The notes beneath the pieces are model-generated. The model saw only the letters and a program-made list of their open reading frames with translations. It did not search any database and had not been told where the DNA came from. Made by a program: the position numbers and the translations under genes. From Anadara kagoshimensis (lineage: Eukaryota > Mollusca > Bivalvia > Arcoida > Arcidae), in the NCBI GenBank assembly GCA_021292105.1, contig CM037862.1, forward strand, positions 30,784,169-30,848,168: a DNA stretch of 64,000 bases, in the 5' to 3' direction. Positions 1-12,188 of the stretch are shown here, piece after piece (the stretch's first letter is position 1; the number at the start of each line of letters is the position of its first letter).

Positions 1-1028
1 ACACAGTAAACAAAAACATGTCTCCAATTGACATGATAGACCACTGATATGGTAAACAAAAACATGTACCCCACTGACATGGTAAACAAAAACCTGTAAC
101 CAACTGTTATGGTAAACAGAAACATCTACCCAACTGTCATGGTAAACAGAAACCTGTACCCAACAGTCATCGTAAACAAAAACATCTACCCCACTGATAT
201 GGTGAAAAAACATGTACCCAACTGACATGGTAAACAAAAACATGCACCCAACTAAGATGGTGAACAAAATTCTATTTCCAACTGACATTATAAACTAAGT
301 TATGTTCCCAACTGACATGGTAAACAAAAACATGCACCCAACTAAGATGGTGAACAAAATTCTATTTCAACTGACATTATAAACAAAATTATGTTCCCAA
401 CTGACACTATCAAGAAAAATCTGTACAAACTGACAATGTGGGAAAAAACCCGTACAAAACTAACATGGAAAACAAAATTCTGTATCCAACTGACATGGTT
501 AACAAAAACCTGTACCCAACTGTCATCGTAAACAAAATCCTGTACCCAACTGACATGGTAGGGAAAAACATCTTTCCCACCGATATGGTTAACAAAAATA
601 TCTTCCCCACTAATATGGTAAACAAAAACCTGTACCCAATTGCCACCGTAAACAAAAAAATCTACCCAAATTACATGGTAAACAAAATCCTGTACCCAAC
701 TGTCATGGTAAACAAAAACATCTACCCAACTGTCATGGTAAACAAAAACTTGTACCCACTTGTCATGGTAAACATAAACCTGTATCCAACCGTCATGGTA
801 ACAAAAACACCTACCCAACTGTAATGATAACCAAAAACATCTACCCCACGGATATGGTAAACAGAAACCTGTACCCAACCGTCATGGTAAACAAAAACTG
901 TACCCAACTGTCATGGTAAACAAAAACCTGTTCCCAACTGCAATGGTAAAAAAAAACCTGTACCCAACTGACATGGTAAACAAAATCATCTACGCAACTG
1001 TCATGGTAAACAAAAATATCTACCCCAC
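1..1028. repeat. 30-bp satellite array, left part
   Basis: Tandem copies of a unit close to acatggtaaacaaaaacctg followed by tacccaactg, 30 bp in all. Because 30 bp is ten codons and the unit lacks stops in several frames, long decapeptide-repeat frames appear on both strands; these are by-products. Variant monomers (for example ones with gtgaacaaaattctg or ccactaatatgg) recur in the same order in the second part of the array at about 5.7-8.2 kb, which points to higher-order duplication. The array begins before the window. Confidence 0.95.
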
Positions 1029-1030
1029 TA

Positions 1031-1098
1031 TAGGTCGCGCACGATAACTTGGTACATCCGGGGTTTTTCAGTTTGTAAATAAACATTGCAGCTCGTTC
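1031..1098 (+). repeat. Left terminal inverted repeat of the ITm transposon
   Basis: About 65 bp match the right end in inverse orientation. The first 22 bases are identical, then there are scattered mismatches, and both arms share the stretch TTTGTAAATAAACATTG. Confidence 0.92.
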
Positions 1099-1496
1099 GT
1101 AAATGTTATGTTTTGGCCCATAGTGTATAACGGGAACAAGTGTTGAGAGTTCTATCCTGCTATAATGCATTTTTTTAACAAAAAAGTTTGATTAAGCCCA
1201 TTAATAATAGTAATTTTAATAACAATAATGTCATTAATAATATATCGTCAATATATTGTCGTGTGCGATTTTGACTCTATATTTATTTAATAAAAAGTCA
1301 AAATAGAAAATAATAATAATAATTTCTTATTATTTGCTGTATCAAATAATAAATTCTTCACCATGAAATGTATGCTGAATATATTTAAAACAAGTTACTG
1401 AATGGCTTTGCGAAAAATTTTAATTCAAAACTATTTATTTATTAATCTTATGTACTTAGTCTTATTCTGTTTTTGTTTTTATTTTGTGTCTGGAAT

Positions 1497-1738
1497 TTAT
1501 AATTGTGCAGCTCCATGCAAGTTGGTAACAGTAAAAATTTCGTCAGCTGTATCAGTCGTATCTTCTTCTGAAATGGTTGATTCTTCGTCGGCCGTCACTG
1601 TAGATGTTTCTTCTTCCTCATCCTCTTCTTCTTCTGTTGCCGTGTCTGTGTCTTCGTCGCTGGAATCGGTATCGTCCAAGTTTATTACAAATTTCTCTAT
1701 TTCTTCATCGACTGCGATGTCATTTTTCCAGTAACGGT
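1497..1738 (-). other. Out-of-frame acidic C-terminal tail of the ITm transposase
   Basis: Read one frame away from the transposase stop, this stretch gives a continuous reading beginning NRYWKNDIAVDEEIEKFVIN and continuing into about 50 residues rich in Asp, Glu, Ser and Thr. It joins smoothly to KKIE of the transposase if a single A is restored near 1745. I infer that it is the original C-terminus (about 80 residues) rather than an independent gene. Confidence 0.7.
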
Positions 1739-2947
1739 TTCTATTTTCTTTACGTGTTCAACACACCTTTTCCATTTTTCTGTCGATATGTCTTTCAATT
1801 GTTTTTCTGCAAGTTGTTGCACGTCCGAAAGTTTAAATTTTAAATTTTGTGAAGCAACATATGATTTTAGATCAGCCCAAATTAATTCTATAGGATTTAA
1901 GTCTGCATGATAAGGTGGTAATCTTAAAATTTCATGTCCATGTTCTCTTAATATATAATCAATTCTGTAGGAAGGTGGAATAATTTGTTGTTTGCATATT
2001 GTAAGTAACTGTGCGCGAACCATGTCTTCTGTAAATTTAATGTTGTGTTTTGTGAGCCATTCCTGAATGTCTTTTTTCTTCCACGATGTTGTTGGTTTTT
2101 TGTCTTCTTGGACGTTATGATAAGATGCATTATCGACTACCAAGACGGAATTTGGTTCAAGGTTTGGAATTAATTTTTCGCGAAGCCATTTAGTGAAATT
2201 CTCAGCATTCATTTCATGGTGATAATCACCTGTTGATGACTTGGCTTTATATATAAGGCTTGCATTAGGAACAATACCCTTTTCTGAACCAGCATCAACA
2301 ACAATCAGACGGTCACCTGCTCCGATTGGAACACTTAAACCGTTCCCATCCAGCTGCCAACACTTGGGTACAGTGTGTGAAGAGTTTATATACGTTTCAT
2401 CCATATAAATAATGTTGTGTCCAGTTTCTCTAAGTTTTTTAATTTCGCGAAGGTAATTTATTCTTTTTGATACGATATCTGGTTTTTCCATAAGGATTTG
2501 TCTATTTGTGCTGCATTTTTTCCAGTTAAACCCCATTTCTTTAAGCAATTTTCTGAGAATTGTTTTACCCCCCTTAAAGTCAATTTTGTTAATTATTTCC
2601 GAATGAATAGCATTTATAGTTGGAAGAACGCGTTTATTTAAATACATATTAATTATTGTTCTTCTAATTACGCAGATATCAAAATCATCAATAAAAAATT
2701 TATCTGATCTCTGTTTTCTATCAGCCTGTTTGGTTTCTATTCCGAACGATTTTAATCTTGATAATGTTCTCCTCGGCACACCCGTCATTGCACTTGCTCT
2801 CTCCAAGAGACAGCTGATGGGATTTTTGAGACATTTTTGTTTTGCCTCATCAAAACAATGTTTTACAACATTGATGGCAATTTGTTTTGCCTGTGAATTT
2901 AATACAATCTTTTTATTTTCAGACATCTTCTCGGTTATGAAAATCAC
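1697..2947 (-). CDS. ITm-type DDE transposase, 416 residues, probable frameshift near its C-terminus
   Basis: This enzyme would cut and paste the surrounding element in the nucleus. The N-terminal third has helix-turn-helix character (residues about 40-150, including TGVPRRTLSRL). The catalytic core has the first Asp in YMDETYIN (D183), the second in VVDNASYHN (D272) and the Glu in PPYHADLNPIE (E354). The last two are separated by 81 residues, against 34 in classical Tc1. That is close to the DD82E (Sailor) group as I recall it, which I cannot verify here. The start at 2947 is the first ATG; a second in-frame Met lies seven codons on. The frame stops soon after KKIET, while the next frame continues as a plausible acidic tail (separate entry). 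This suggests a one-base loss in an A-run near 1742-1747. Confidence 0.88.
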   Translation of the reverse strand: MIFITEKMSENKKIVLNSQAKQIAINVVKHCFDEAKQKCLKNPISCLLERASAMTGVPRRTLSRLKSFGIETKQADRKQRSDKFFIDDFDICVIRRTIINMYLNKRVLPTINAIHSEIINKIDFKGGKTILRKLLKEMGFNWKKCSTNRQILMEKPDIVSKRINYLREIKKLRETGHNIIYMDETYINSSHTVPKCWQLDGNGLSVPIGAGDRLIVVDAGSEKGIVPNASLIYKAKSSTGDYHHEMNAENFTKWLREKLIPNLEPNSVLVVDNASYHNVQEDKKPTTSWKKKDIQEWLTKHNIKFTEDMVRAQLLTICKQQIIPPSYRIDYILREHGHEILRLPPYHADLNPIELIWADLKSYVASQNLKFKLSDVQQLAEKQLKDISTEKWKRCVEHVKKIETVTGKMTSQSMKK

Positions 2948-3860
2948 ACGTGTTGCCTCGTTTTCGCCTTATACCTATTATACTATATTCTCACATTTTT
3001 ACGAGGGCGTGACCATTCAACTCGTTCGCATGTTCTAATTAATGGTCCAATTAACTTAATAATTAACATCTCGTCCCTTTTAACTCTCAGATTCACCCAA
3101 CGCCATGATATGTTGGAATTCATATCCTATTGTATTATATTATTAATTAGAACAAACACCTGCTGTAATCTCTTGCATCACAAATTGGAAACTGGTACAT
3201 TTGATTCACTTTAATTTTGAATCTATTAATAAAAATTATAAATGAATGCATTAATATGAGTTGTGTTCTTGGACATAAAATATTTCACTTGTAAGGAGGA
3301 ATTGTATTTTTATATTTCGCACAGCGTCATGTGGAGCATTTTGAATTTTAACAGAGAAAAATATTAAATTTAAAATTATGCACATGACAACAATATTAAC
3401 TGTCTATTCCCAGATATGAATAAATAAAATAAATAAATTAAAAAAAACAATAAATAAATGAATAAACACAGTATAAAATTTATTGATGTTGGCATCCTTT
3501 TCCAAATTAATATAGGTTTACAGTTTGATTTTTTCGTATGACGCGGCGGTGAGGTACGGATTAATATTAGTGATTAGTCCCAAATGGTGCTAATATTTTG
3601 ATTTCTGTATGAAACGAGACGTTAAAATTTTGCCCTGTGCTAATTTTAAATGTTATGTAGTTCTGGTAGAAATAATTTCCACAAGAATTTTAAAATTTAG
3701 GTTGTTCATACATTTACAAGATAGAAATTATTAATTATTAGCCTCATAGCACATTTAAATAATTAGTATAGATTCATTTATTTCTTTTACTTTTTAATTG
3801 AAAAGTTTTTATAATAAAAATTAAAAACAAAATTAGATAAAATTAAAAAATATATATGTA

Positions 3861-3955
3861 TGGACCCGGTATTGTTCGAACTCACTTGTGACAAAATTAT
3901 ATAGCTGTCCACTAACTGTAAGATATGTTACATACCACTGAGCCAAGGACGACAG
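3861..3955 (-). other. tRNA-like stretch with A-box and B-box matches inside the ITm element
   Basis: On the minus strand TTGGCTCAGTGGTA resembles a Pol III A box. About 65 bp later GAGTTCGAACAAT resembles a B box with mismatches. The spacing is too long for a normal tRNA and no full cloverleaf is evident. It may be a tRNA-derived SINE remnant. Confidence 0.3.
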
Positions 3956-4217
3956 TAACCTATCCTATCAAATTAAAGGTGTTAAGGACAAATACCTTGT
4001 TATATCTTCAGACAATTCGTTCCAGTTATGTGGAACTTCACAAAAATTATGCAGAAATGAAATAATTTCATGTGAATATTTAAAAAGTTTCAAATAAAGA
4101 ACATAAATGAAAATGTCCAAGATAAGTGGAATATGATAAATATTTATATTTCAACAAAAATATGTATGAAGGTGCAGCATGGACATTGGCGAGTTGTTCA
4201 ATGTGCGTGTTTCATGA

Positions 4218-4285
4218 GTCCGAGTTACAATGTTTATTTACAAAATGAATAAGCCCAGATGTGCCAAGTTATCGTGCGCGACCTA
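4218..4285 (-). repeat. Right terminal inverted repeat of the ITm transposon
   Basis: Inverse complement of the left end. It ends with GCGCGACCTA, directly followed by the TA duplication and then satellite sequence (atatggtaaa). Confidence 0.92.
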
Positions 4286-7200
4286 TAATATGGTAAAAAT
4301 AACATGTACCTAACTGACATTGGTTAACACAATTCTGTACCCAACCTGACATGGTAAACAAAACATCTACCCAACTGACATGGTAAACAAACATCTACCA
4401 ACTGACATGTAAACAAAAACAAGTACCCACTGACATGGTAAACAAAAACATGTACCCACTGACATGGTAAACAAAAACATGTACCCAAGTGACATGGTAA
4501 ACAAAAACATGTACCCAACTCAAAATGGTGAACAATATTCTGTTCCCAACTGACATTATAAACAAAATTATGTTCCCAACTGACACTATCAACAAAATTA
4601 TGTTCCCAACTGACACTATCAACAAAAACCTGTACCCAACTGACAATGTAGACAAACGCCCGTACCCAACTGACATGGAAAACAAATTCTGTATCCAACT
4701 GATATGGTAAATAAAAACCGGTACCTAACTGATATGGTAAACAAAAACCTGTACCCAACTGACATGGTTAACAAAAACCTATACCCAACTGTCAGCGTAA
4801 ACAAAAACCTGTACCCAACTGACATAGTAGGGAAGACATTTATCCCACTGATATGATTAACGAAAACATCTTCCCCAATGTTATGGTTAACAAAAACAAA
4901 TTCCTGTACTCAACTGTCATGGTAAAAAAACATCTACCCAACTAACATGGTAAACAAAAACATCTACCTAACAGACATGGTAAACAAAAACATCCACCCA
5001 ACTGATATGGTAAACAAAAACCTGTACCCAACTGACATGGTAAACAAAAACATCTATCTAACTGACATGGTAAACAAAACATCTACGCAACTGTCATGGT
5101 AAACAAAACATCTACCCAACTGACATGGTAAACAAAAACATCTACCTAACTGACATGGTAAACAAAAACATCTACCTAACTGACATGGTAAACAAAAACA
5201 TCTACTTAACTGACATGGTAAACAAAAACATCTACGCAGCTGACATGTTGAACAAAAACTAACATGGTAAACAAAACCTTGACCAAACTGACACAGTAAA
5301 CACAATTCTGTACCAAACTCACTTTGTAAAAAAACCTGTACCTAACTGACAGAGTAAACAAAAACATCTACCCAATTGACATGATAGACAAAACAAAAAT
5401 GTACCCAACAGACATGGTAAACAAAAACATCTACCCAACTATCATGGTAAACAAAAACCTTTGCCCAACTGACATGGTAAACACAATTCTGTACCCAACT
5501 GACATTCTAAAAAACCTGTACCTAACTGATATGGTAAAGAAAAACCTGTACCCAACTGACACAGTAAACAAAAACATGTACCCAATTGACATGGTAGACA
5601 AAACAAAAATGTACCCAACTGACATGGTAAAGATAAAGCTGTACCCAACTGACACAGTAAACAAAAACATGTATCCAATTGACATGGTAGACCACTGATA
5701 TGGTAAACAAAAACATGTACCCGACTGACATGGTAAACAAAAACCTGTACCCAACTGTTATGGTAAACAAAAACATCTACTCAACTGTCATGGTAAACAG
5801 AAACCTGTACCCAACCGCCATCGTAAACAAAAACATCTACCCCACTGATATGGAGAAAAAACATGTACCCAACTGACATGGTAAACAAAATTCTGTTTCC
5901 AACTGACATTATAAACAAAATTTTGTTCCCAACTGACACTATCAAGAAAAATCTGTACAAACTGACAATGTGGGCAAAAACCCGTACCCAACTGACATGG
6001 AAAACAAAATTCTGTATCCAACTGACATGGTTAACAAAAACCTGTACCCAACTGTCATCGTAAACAAAATCCTGTACCCAACTGACATGGTAGGGAAAAA
6101 CATCTATCCCACCGATATGGTTAACAAAAATCTTCCCCACTAATATGGTAAACAAAAACCTGTACCCAATTGCCACCGTAAACAAAAAAATCTACCCAAA
6201 TTACATGGTAAACAAAATCCTGTACCCAACTGTCATGGTAAACAAAAACATCTACCCAACTGTCATGGTAAACAAAACTTGTACCCACTTGTCATGGTAA
6301 ACTAAACCTATATCCAACCGTCATGGCAAACAAAAACACCTACCCAACTGTAATGATAAACAAAAACATCTACCCCACGGATATGGTAAACAGAAACCTG
6401 TACCCAACCGTCATGGTAAACAAAAACATGTACCCAACTGTCATGGTAAACAAAAACCTGTAACCAACTGCAATGGTAAACAAAAACATGTACCCAAGTC
6501 CCATGGTAAACTAAAACATGTACCCAACTCAAATGGTGAACAATATTCTGTTCCCAACTGACATTATAAACAAAATTATGTTCCCAACTGACACTATCAA
6601 CAAAATTATGTTCCCAACTGACACTATCAACAAAAACCTGTACCCAACTGACAATGTAGACAAACACCCGTACCCAACTGACATGGAAAACAAAATTCTG
6701 TATCCAACTGATATGGTAAATAAAAACCGGTACCCAACTGATATGGTAAACAAAAACCTGTACACAACTGACATGGTTAACAAAAACCTATACCCAACTG
6801 TCAGCGTAAACAAAAACCAGTACCCAACTGACATGGTAGGGAAAACATTTATCCCACTGATATGATTAACGAAAACATCTTCCCCACTGATATGGTTAAC
6901 AAAAACAAATTCCTGTACTCAACTGTCATGGTAAAAAAAACATCTACCCAACTGACATGGTAAACAAAAACATCTACCTAACAGACATGGTAAACAAAAA
7001 CATCCACCCAACTGATATGGTAAACAAAAACCTGTACCCAACTGACATGGTAAACAAAAAACATCTACCTACCTGACATTGTAAACAAAAACATCTACGC
7101 AACTGTCATGGTAAACAAAAACATCTACCCAACTGATATGGTAAACAAAAACATCTGCCTAACTGACATGGTAAACAAAAACATCTACCAAACTGACATG

Positions 7201-10200
7201 GTAAACAAAAACATCTACGCAACTGTCATGGTAAACAAAAACATCTACGCAACTGTCATGGTAAACAAAAACATCTACCAAACTGACATGGTAAACAAAA
7301 ACATCTACTTAACTGACATGGTAAACAAAAACATCTACCCAACTGACATGTTAGGGAAAAACATCTACCTAACTGACATGTTGAACAAAAACTAACATGG
7401 TAAACAGAAACCTGTACCCAACCGTCATCGTAAACAAAAACATCTACCCCACTGATATGGAGAAAAAACATGTACCCAACTGACATGGTAAACAAAAACA
7501 TGCACCCAACTAAGATGGTGAACAAAATTCTGTTTCCAACTGACATTATAAACAAAATTATGTTCCCAACTGACACTATCAAGAAAAATCTGTACAAACT
7601 GACAATGTGGCAAAAACCCGTACCCAACTGACATGGAAAACAAAATTCTGTATCCAACTGACATGGTTAACAAAAACCTGTACCCAACTGTCATCGTAAA
7701 CAAAATCCTGTACCCAACTGACATGGTAGGGAAAAACATCTATCCCACCGATATGGTTAACAAAAATATCTTCCCCACTAATATGGTAAACAAAAACCTG
7801 TACCCAATTGCCACCGTAAACAAAAATATCTACCCAAATTACATGGTAAACAAAATCCTGTACCCAACTGTCATGGTAAACAAAAACATCTACCCAACTG
7901 TCATGGTAAACAAAAACTTGTACCCACTTGTCATGGTAAACATAAACCTGTATCCAACCGTCATGGTAAACAAAAACACCTACCCAACTGTAATGATAAA
8001 CAAAATCATCTACCCCACGGATATGGTAAACAGAAACCTGTACCCAACCGTCATGGTAAACAAAAACCTGTACCCAACTGTCATGGTAAACAAAAACCTG
8101 TACCCAACTGACATGGTAAAAAACACCTGTACCCAACTGACATGGTAAACAAAAACATCTACCCAACTGTCATGGTAAACAAAAACATCTACCCAACTGT
8201 CATGGTAAACAAAAACCTCTTCCCAACTCCCATGGTAAACAAAACCCTGTACCCAACATTAATGGTAAAACAATCTGTACCCAGCTTTCATGGTAAACAA
8301 AAAAATATCCCAACTGTCATGGTAAACAAAAACCTGTACCCATCATAATGGTAAAAAAACCTGTACCCAGCTTTCATGGTAAACAAAAACCTGTACCCAA
8401 CTGTCATGGTAAACAAAAACATCTACCCAACTGTCATGGTAAACAAAAACATGTACCCAACTTTAATGGTAAAAAACCTGTACCCAGCTTTCATGGTAAA
8501 AAAAAAACCGTACTCAACTGTCATGGTAAACCAAAAACCTGTACCCAACTGTTATGGTAAACGAAAACATCTACCCAACTGTCATGGCAACCAAAAACGT
8601 CTACCCAGCTTTCATGGTAAACAAAACCTGTACCCAACTGTCACGGTAAACAAAAACCTGTACCCAACTGTCATGGTAAACCAACACCTGTACCCAACTG
8701 TCATGGTAAACAAAAACATCTACCCAACTGTCATGGTAAACAAAAACCTGTACCCAACTGACATGGTAAACAAAAATCTACCCAACTGTCATGGTAAACA
8801 AAAACACCTACCCAACTGTCATGGTAAACAAAAACCTCTTCCCAACTGCCATGGTAAACAAAACCCTTTACCCAACATTAATGGTAAAACAATCTGTACC
8901 CAGCTTTCATGGTAAACAAAAAAATATCCCAACTGTCATGGTAAACAAAAACCTGTACCCATCATAATGGTAAACAAAACCTGTACCCAGCTTTCATGGT
9001 AAACAAAAACCTGTACCCATCATAATGGTAAAAAACCTGTACCCAACTGTCATGGTAAACAAAAACATCTACCCAACTGTCATGGTAAACAAAAACCTGT
9101 AATCAACTGACATGGTAAACAAAAATATCTACCCAACTTTCATGGTAAACAAAAACATCTACCCAACTTTCATGGTAAACAAAAACATCTACCAAACATT
9201 CATGGTAAACAAAAACATCAACCTAACTGACATGGTAAACAAAAACATCTACCTAACTGACATGTTAAACAAAAACTAACATGGTAAACGAAAACCTTTA
9301 CCAAACTGACATGGTAAACGCAATTCTGTACCCAACTAACATTTTTAAAAAACCCTGTACCTAACTGATATTGTAAAGAAAAACCTGTACCCAACTGACA
9401 AAGTAAACAAAAACATGTACAATTGACACGGTAGACAAAACAAAATCTACCAAACAGACATGGTAAACAAAAACATCCACCCAACTATATGGTAAACAAA
9501 AACCTGTACCCAACCGTCATGGTAAACAAAAACATCTACCCAACTGTCATCGTAAACAAAAACATCTACCCCACTGATATGGTAAACAGAAACCTGTTCC
9601 CAACCGTCATGGTAAACAAAAACCTGTACCCAAATGTCACCGTAAAAAAATCTACCCAAATTTTATCGTAAACAAAAGCATGTACCCAAATGTCATGGTA
9701 AACAAAACATCTACCCAACTGTCATGGTAAACAAAAACCTGTACCCAACTGACATGGTAAACAAAGACCTGTAGTCAACTGTCATGGTAAACAAAAACCT
9801 GTACCCAACTGACATGAAAAACAAAGACCTGTACCCAACTGTCATGGTAAACAAAAACCTGTACCCAACTGACATGAAAAACAAAAACCTTTACCCAACT
9901 GACATGAAAAACAAAATCCTGTACCCAACTGACATGGTAAACAAAGACCTGTACCCAACTGACATGAAAAACAAAATCTTGTACCCAACTGACATGGTAA
10001 ACAAAAACCTGTACCCAACTGACATGAAAAACAAAGACCTATATTTAACTGGCATGGTAAACAAAGACCTGCACCCAACTGTCATGGTAAATAAAGACCT
10101 GTACCCAACTGACATGGTAAACAGAAACATGTACCCAACTGACATGATAAACAAAAACCTGTACCCAACTGACATGGTAAACAAAGACCTGTACCCAACT

Positions 10201-10425
10201 GAGATGGTAAACAAAAACCTATACCCAACTGACACGGTAAACAAAAAAGCTGTTAAACAAAGACTTGTACCTAACTGTCATGGTAAACAAAGACCTGTAC
10301 CCAACTGACATGGTTGGTAAACAAGAATCTGTACCCACTTGACACGGTAAACAAAAACCTGTACCCAATTTTCTTGGTTAAGAAAAGCTACTACCCTACC
10401 GACATGGTAAACAAAAACATACATG
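4286..10425. repeat. 30-bp satellite array, right part (about 200 copies)
   Basis: Same 30-bp unit as at 1-1028, continued after the transposon. Blocks of variant monomers are duplicated at larger scale. For example, the block starting with tggtgaacaatattctgttc occurs near 4525 and again near 6535, about 67 units apart, and the block with agggaaaaacatctatccca recurs near 6090 and 7730. Near 8.2-9.0 kb, ctttcatgg and taatggtaaa variants alternate. Near 9.8-10.2 kb a gacatgaaaaacaaa variant alternates with the standard unit, giving a 60-bp dimer. The array fades at about 10.42 kb. Confidence 0.95.
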
Positions 10426-11279
10426 TATTTTCATCTTCTCTGAAATTACAGGACAAATTGAAATGAAACTTGATAAGATGTTATCTATGGACCAGTGCAA
10501 TTCAGATTTGTTCAATGCGTTACATATCTTTCAAAACTAGGTAAAGGTAAGATGCAAACTTCTTAAAAGTCTTCTTCTCTAAAACCGACAATTGGAGATT
10601 GGATATTTGGCTTTCTATGGTATTACCAAATATTTGTTAGATGTTGAATTGAGAAAAAATAGCACCTAAATTCATTTTAACAAATTCACCTACGGCATTA
10701 ATCTAATTAATTATAAAGCATGCCTTAATTTTTGAGAAATTTTGCCAAACAGATAGTTTTTATTATCCGAATAATAATCTGTGTTGAGACGTATAACAAA
10801 TTTGTTAAACTTGAAAATGGTCGCTCTACAAAAGTGACATTTTAACCACGTGTTCAGTGAAATGTAATACGTTTATAGTAATTGTTTACATGGTTCTCTA
10901 CAACCATTAATGTACAAGCCTTTACATCTTTAAGTATTCTGTCATTTAAACACTTTGGGCTGAATTAGAAAACGTGCAGCTTGATACTTTTATCAACTGG
11001 ATAATTAAAACTTTAATTAAAACTAGGCCATTGGTCTATGATTACTTCACAGTGCCCGAGATTTGTCAATCCTCAAAGACATACATGTATAACTAACATG
11101 CAAGTTGTTGTTCTAGACCATAAGGTTTCAACATCATTATTCCAGTTTGTAAGATATTCTACCTTGAGTGGTTCTTTTGTCAAACACCATACAAACTCCA
11201 AACAAATATAAACTGAAGATTCCATCAACAATTTTTTATGGAATAAATTCTATCTGAATAAGACTGAAGACCATATTTG
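10426..11279. other. Non-coding, nothing recognised
   Basis: AT-rich unique-looking sequence between the satellite and the Penelope-like fragment. A short piece near 10570-10615 resembles part of the dispersed element at 41.2 kb (cttcttctct, ggatatttgg). No gene is supported. Confidence 0.6.
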
Positions 11280-11822
11280 AACACTGTCAAACTTTGCGTT
11301 AGAAAATTCATAGCTGTATGATATAAGTGGTGACATTAAGCTTTTCTATTTTCAACTTCCATTATCTACGCAGCAATATACTTTCTTCTCCTGCTTATGG
11401 TATATTTGTTTCAGTATTAATATGCTATGGTAGAGCTTGATTCCACTACGGGACTTTTATAAAACGAAGCAAGCTGATTACAAATAAATTGTTAAATCAA
11501 GGATACTATAAGCCTAGGCTTTTCAAGGCCCTCAAAAGTTTTACAGCTGTCATCACGATATTGTTGATAAGTATGATGTCTTTGTATCCAAAATGCTTTA
11601 AATATAATTGACATCCCATAGTCCGATGTCCCATTTATTCATTCTCAATTTCAATTACACTTGTGGCGGGTGTCTAAACAGCATATGCTTACCCTTCCGG
11701 AGCACTTGGTTTAACTTTCCCAGTAAGGTTCAAGTGTTTAAACTTGATTTCCCAGTTTTTACTTTGCCTTGAAGTTGTGATATTTACATGGATTGATATG
11801 TTTGGTTTTGATTACAAAACTG
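11280..11822 (+). mobile_element. Penelope-like element fragment (RT C-terminus plus downstream segment)
   Basis: On the plus strand 11340-11590 resembles the C-terminal part of the reverse transcriptase found at 55.5-56.4 kb, with the same ttctcctgcttatggtata context and the aagcctaggcttttcaaggc block. After it, 11650-11822 matches the non-coding segment that follows this RT elsewhere (ggcgggtgt, cttacccttccggagcac, ttttactttgc). It is badly decayed, with many stops, and does not encode a usable protein. Confidence 0.7.
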
Positions 11823-11896
11823 CTTAACTTCCAAATTTGGGAACATATAATTATTTATTTTTAGTGTGCACTTAAGATTTCATAGTCAGTGATTTT

Positions 11897-12053
11897 ATGA
11901 ACATAGAAGTTTATGACATATTTTCCCGTAACTTCTTATTAAAGAATTTTTATTTGAATATGGATTGGAACGTTTGTTTTTTATTTCAATCATTTATATC
12001 AAACCCTGGTTCATTGCCAGCATTTGTTCCGCCAGAGTTTTGTGTTATAAAAG
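11897..12053 (+). CDS. Candidate upstream exon of the NTPase-ankyrin gene
   Basis: The frame is open from 11897 to 12151 and is the same frame as the main exon, but two stop codons lie between 12149 and 12175. An acceptable splice solution uses a donor at 12054 (AAAG|GTTTTG) and an acceptor at 12188 (TCGTAG). The phases fit (1 nt before, 2 nt after) and the intron would be 135 bp. The exon would carry WNVCFLF, FVPPEF and CVIK motifs. The intronic part (GFGDKWREVFEEKHKN) also looks protein-like, so another splice pattern or a disabled gene is possible. Confidence 0.4.
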
Positions 12054-12188
12054 GTTTTGGGGATAAATGGAGGGAGGTTTTTGAAGAAAAACATAAAAAC
12101 ACTTTGGGATTTTGCGGCGATAAGACGGGTTGCAAAGTTATTGAGTGGTAATATAACGCGGTGTAATGGTTTATTTTATATATCGTAG

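Larger units (their letters stand above)
1031..4285 (-). mobile_element. Complete IS630/Tc1/mariner-type DNA transposon inserted in the satellite
   Basis: The element starts TAGGTCGCGCACGATAACTT and ends in its inverse complement. TA lies on each side (1029-1030 and 4286-4287). Removing the element and one TA gives ccactaatatggt, a monomer variant present elsewhere in the array (about 610-620 and 7778), so the empty site can be rebuilt exactly. One transposase frame lies on the minus strand. The 3' side (1099-1500) and the 1.27-kb upstream side (2948-4217) are AT-rich and non-coding apart from a tRNA-like stretch near 3.9 kb. Length, TA duplication and a D,D,E transposase place it in the ITm group. 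The internal DE spacing is unusual (see the transposase). Confidence 0.93.

Noticed and set aside
342..10308. Long decapeptide-repeat reading frames (MVNKNLYPTD type) on both strands
   Set aside because: They arise because the satellite period is 30 bp, and open frames occur in several frames and both directions. There is no start context or non-repeat coding sequence.
4286..10425. Regular 30-bp repeats resembling a CRISPR array
   Set aside because: There are no unique spacers; repeats are directly abutting and diverged, and the genome is animal.
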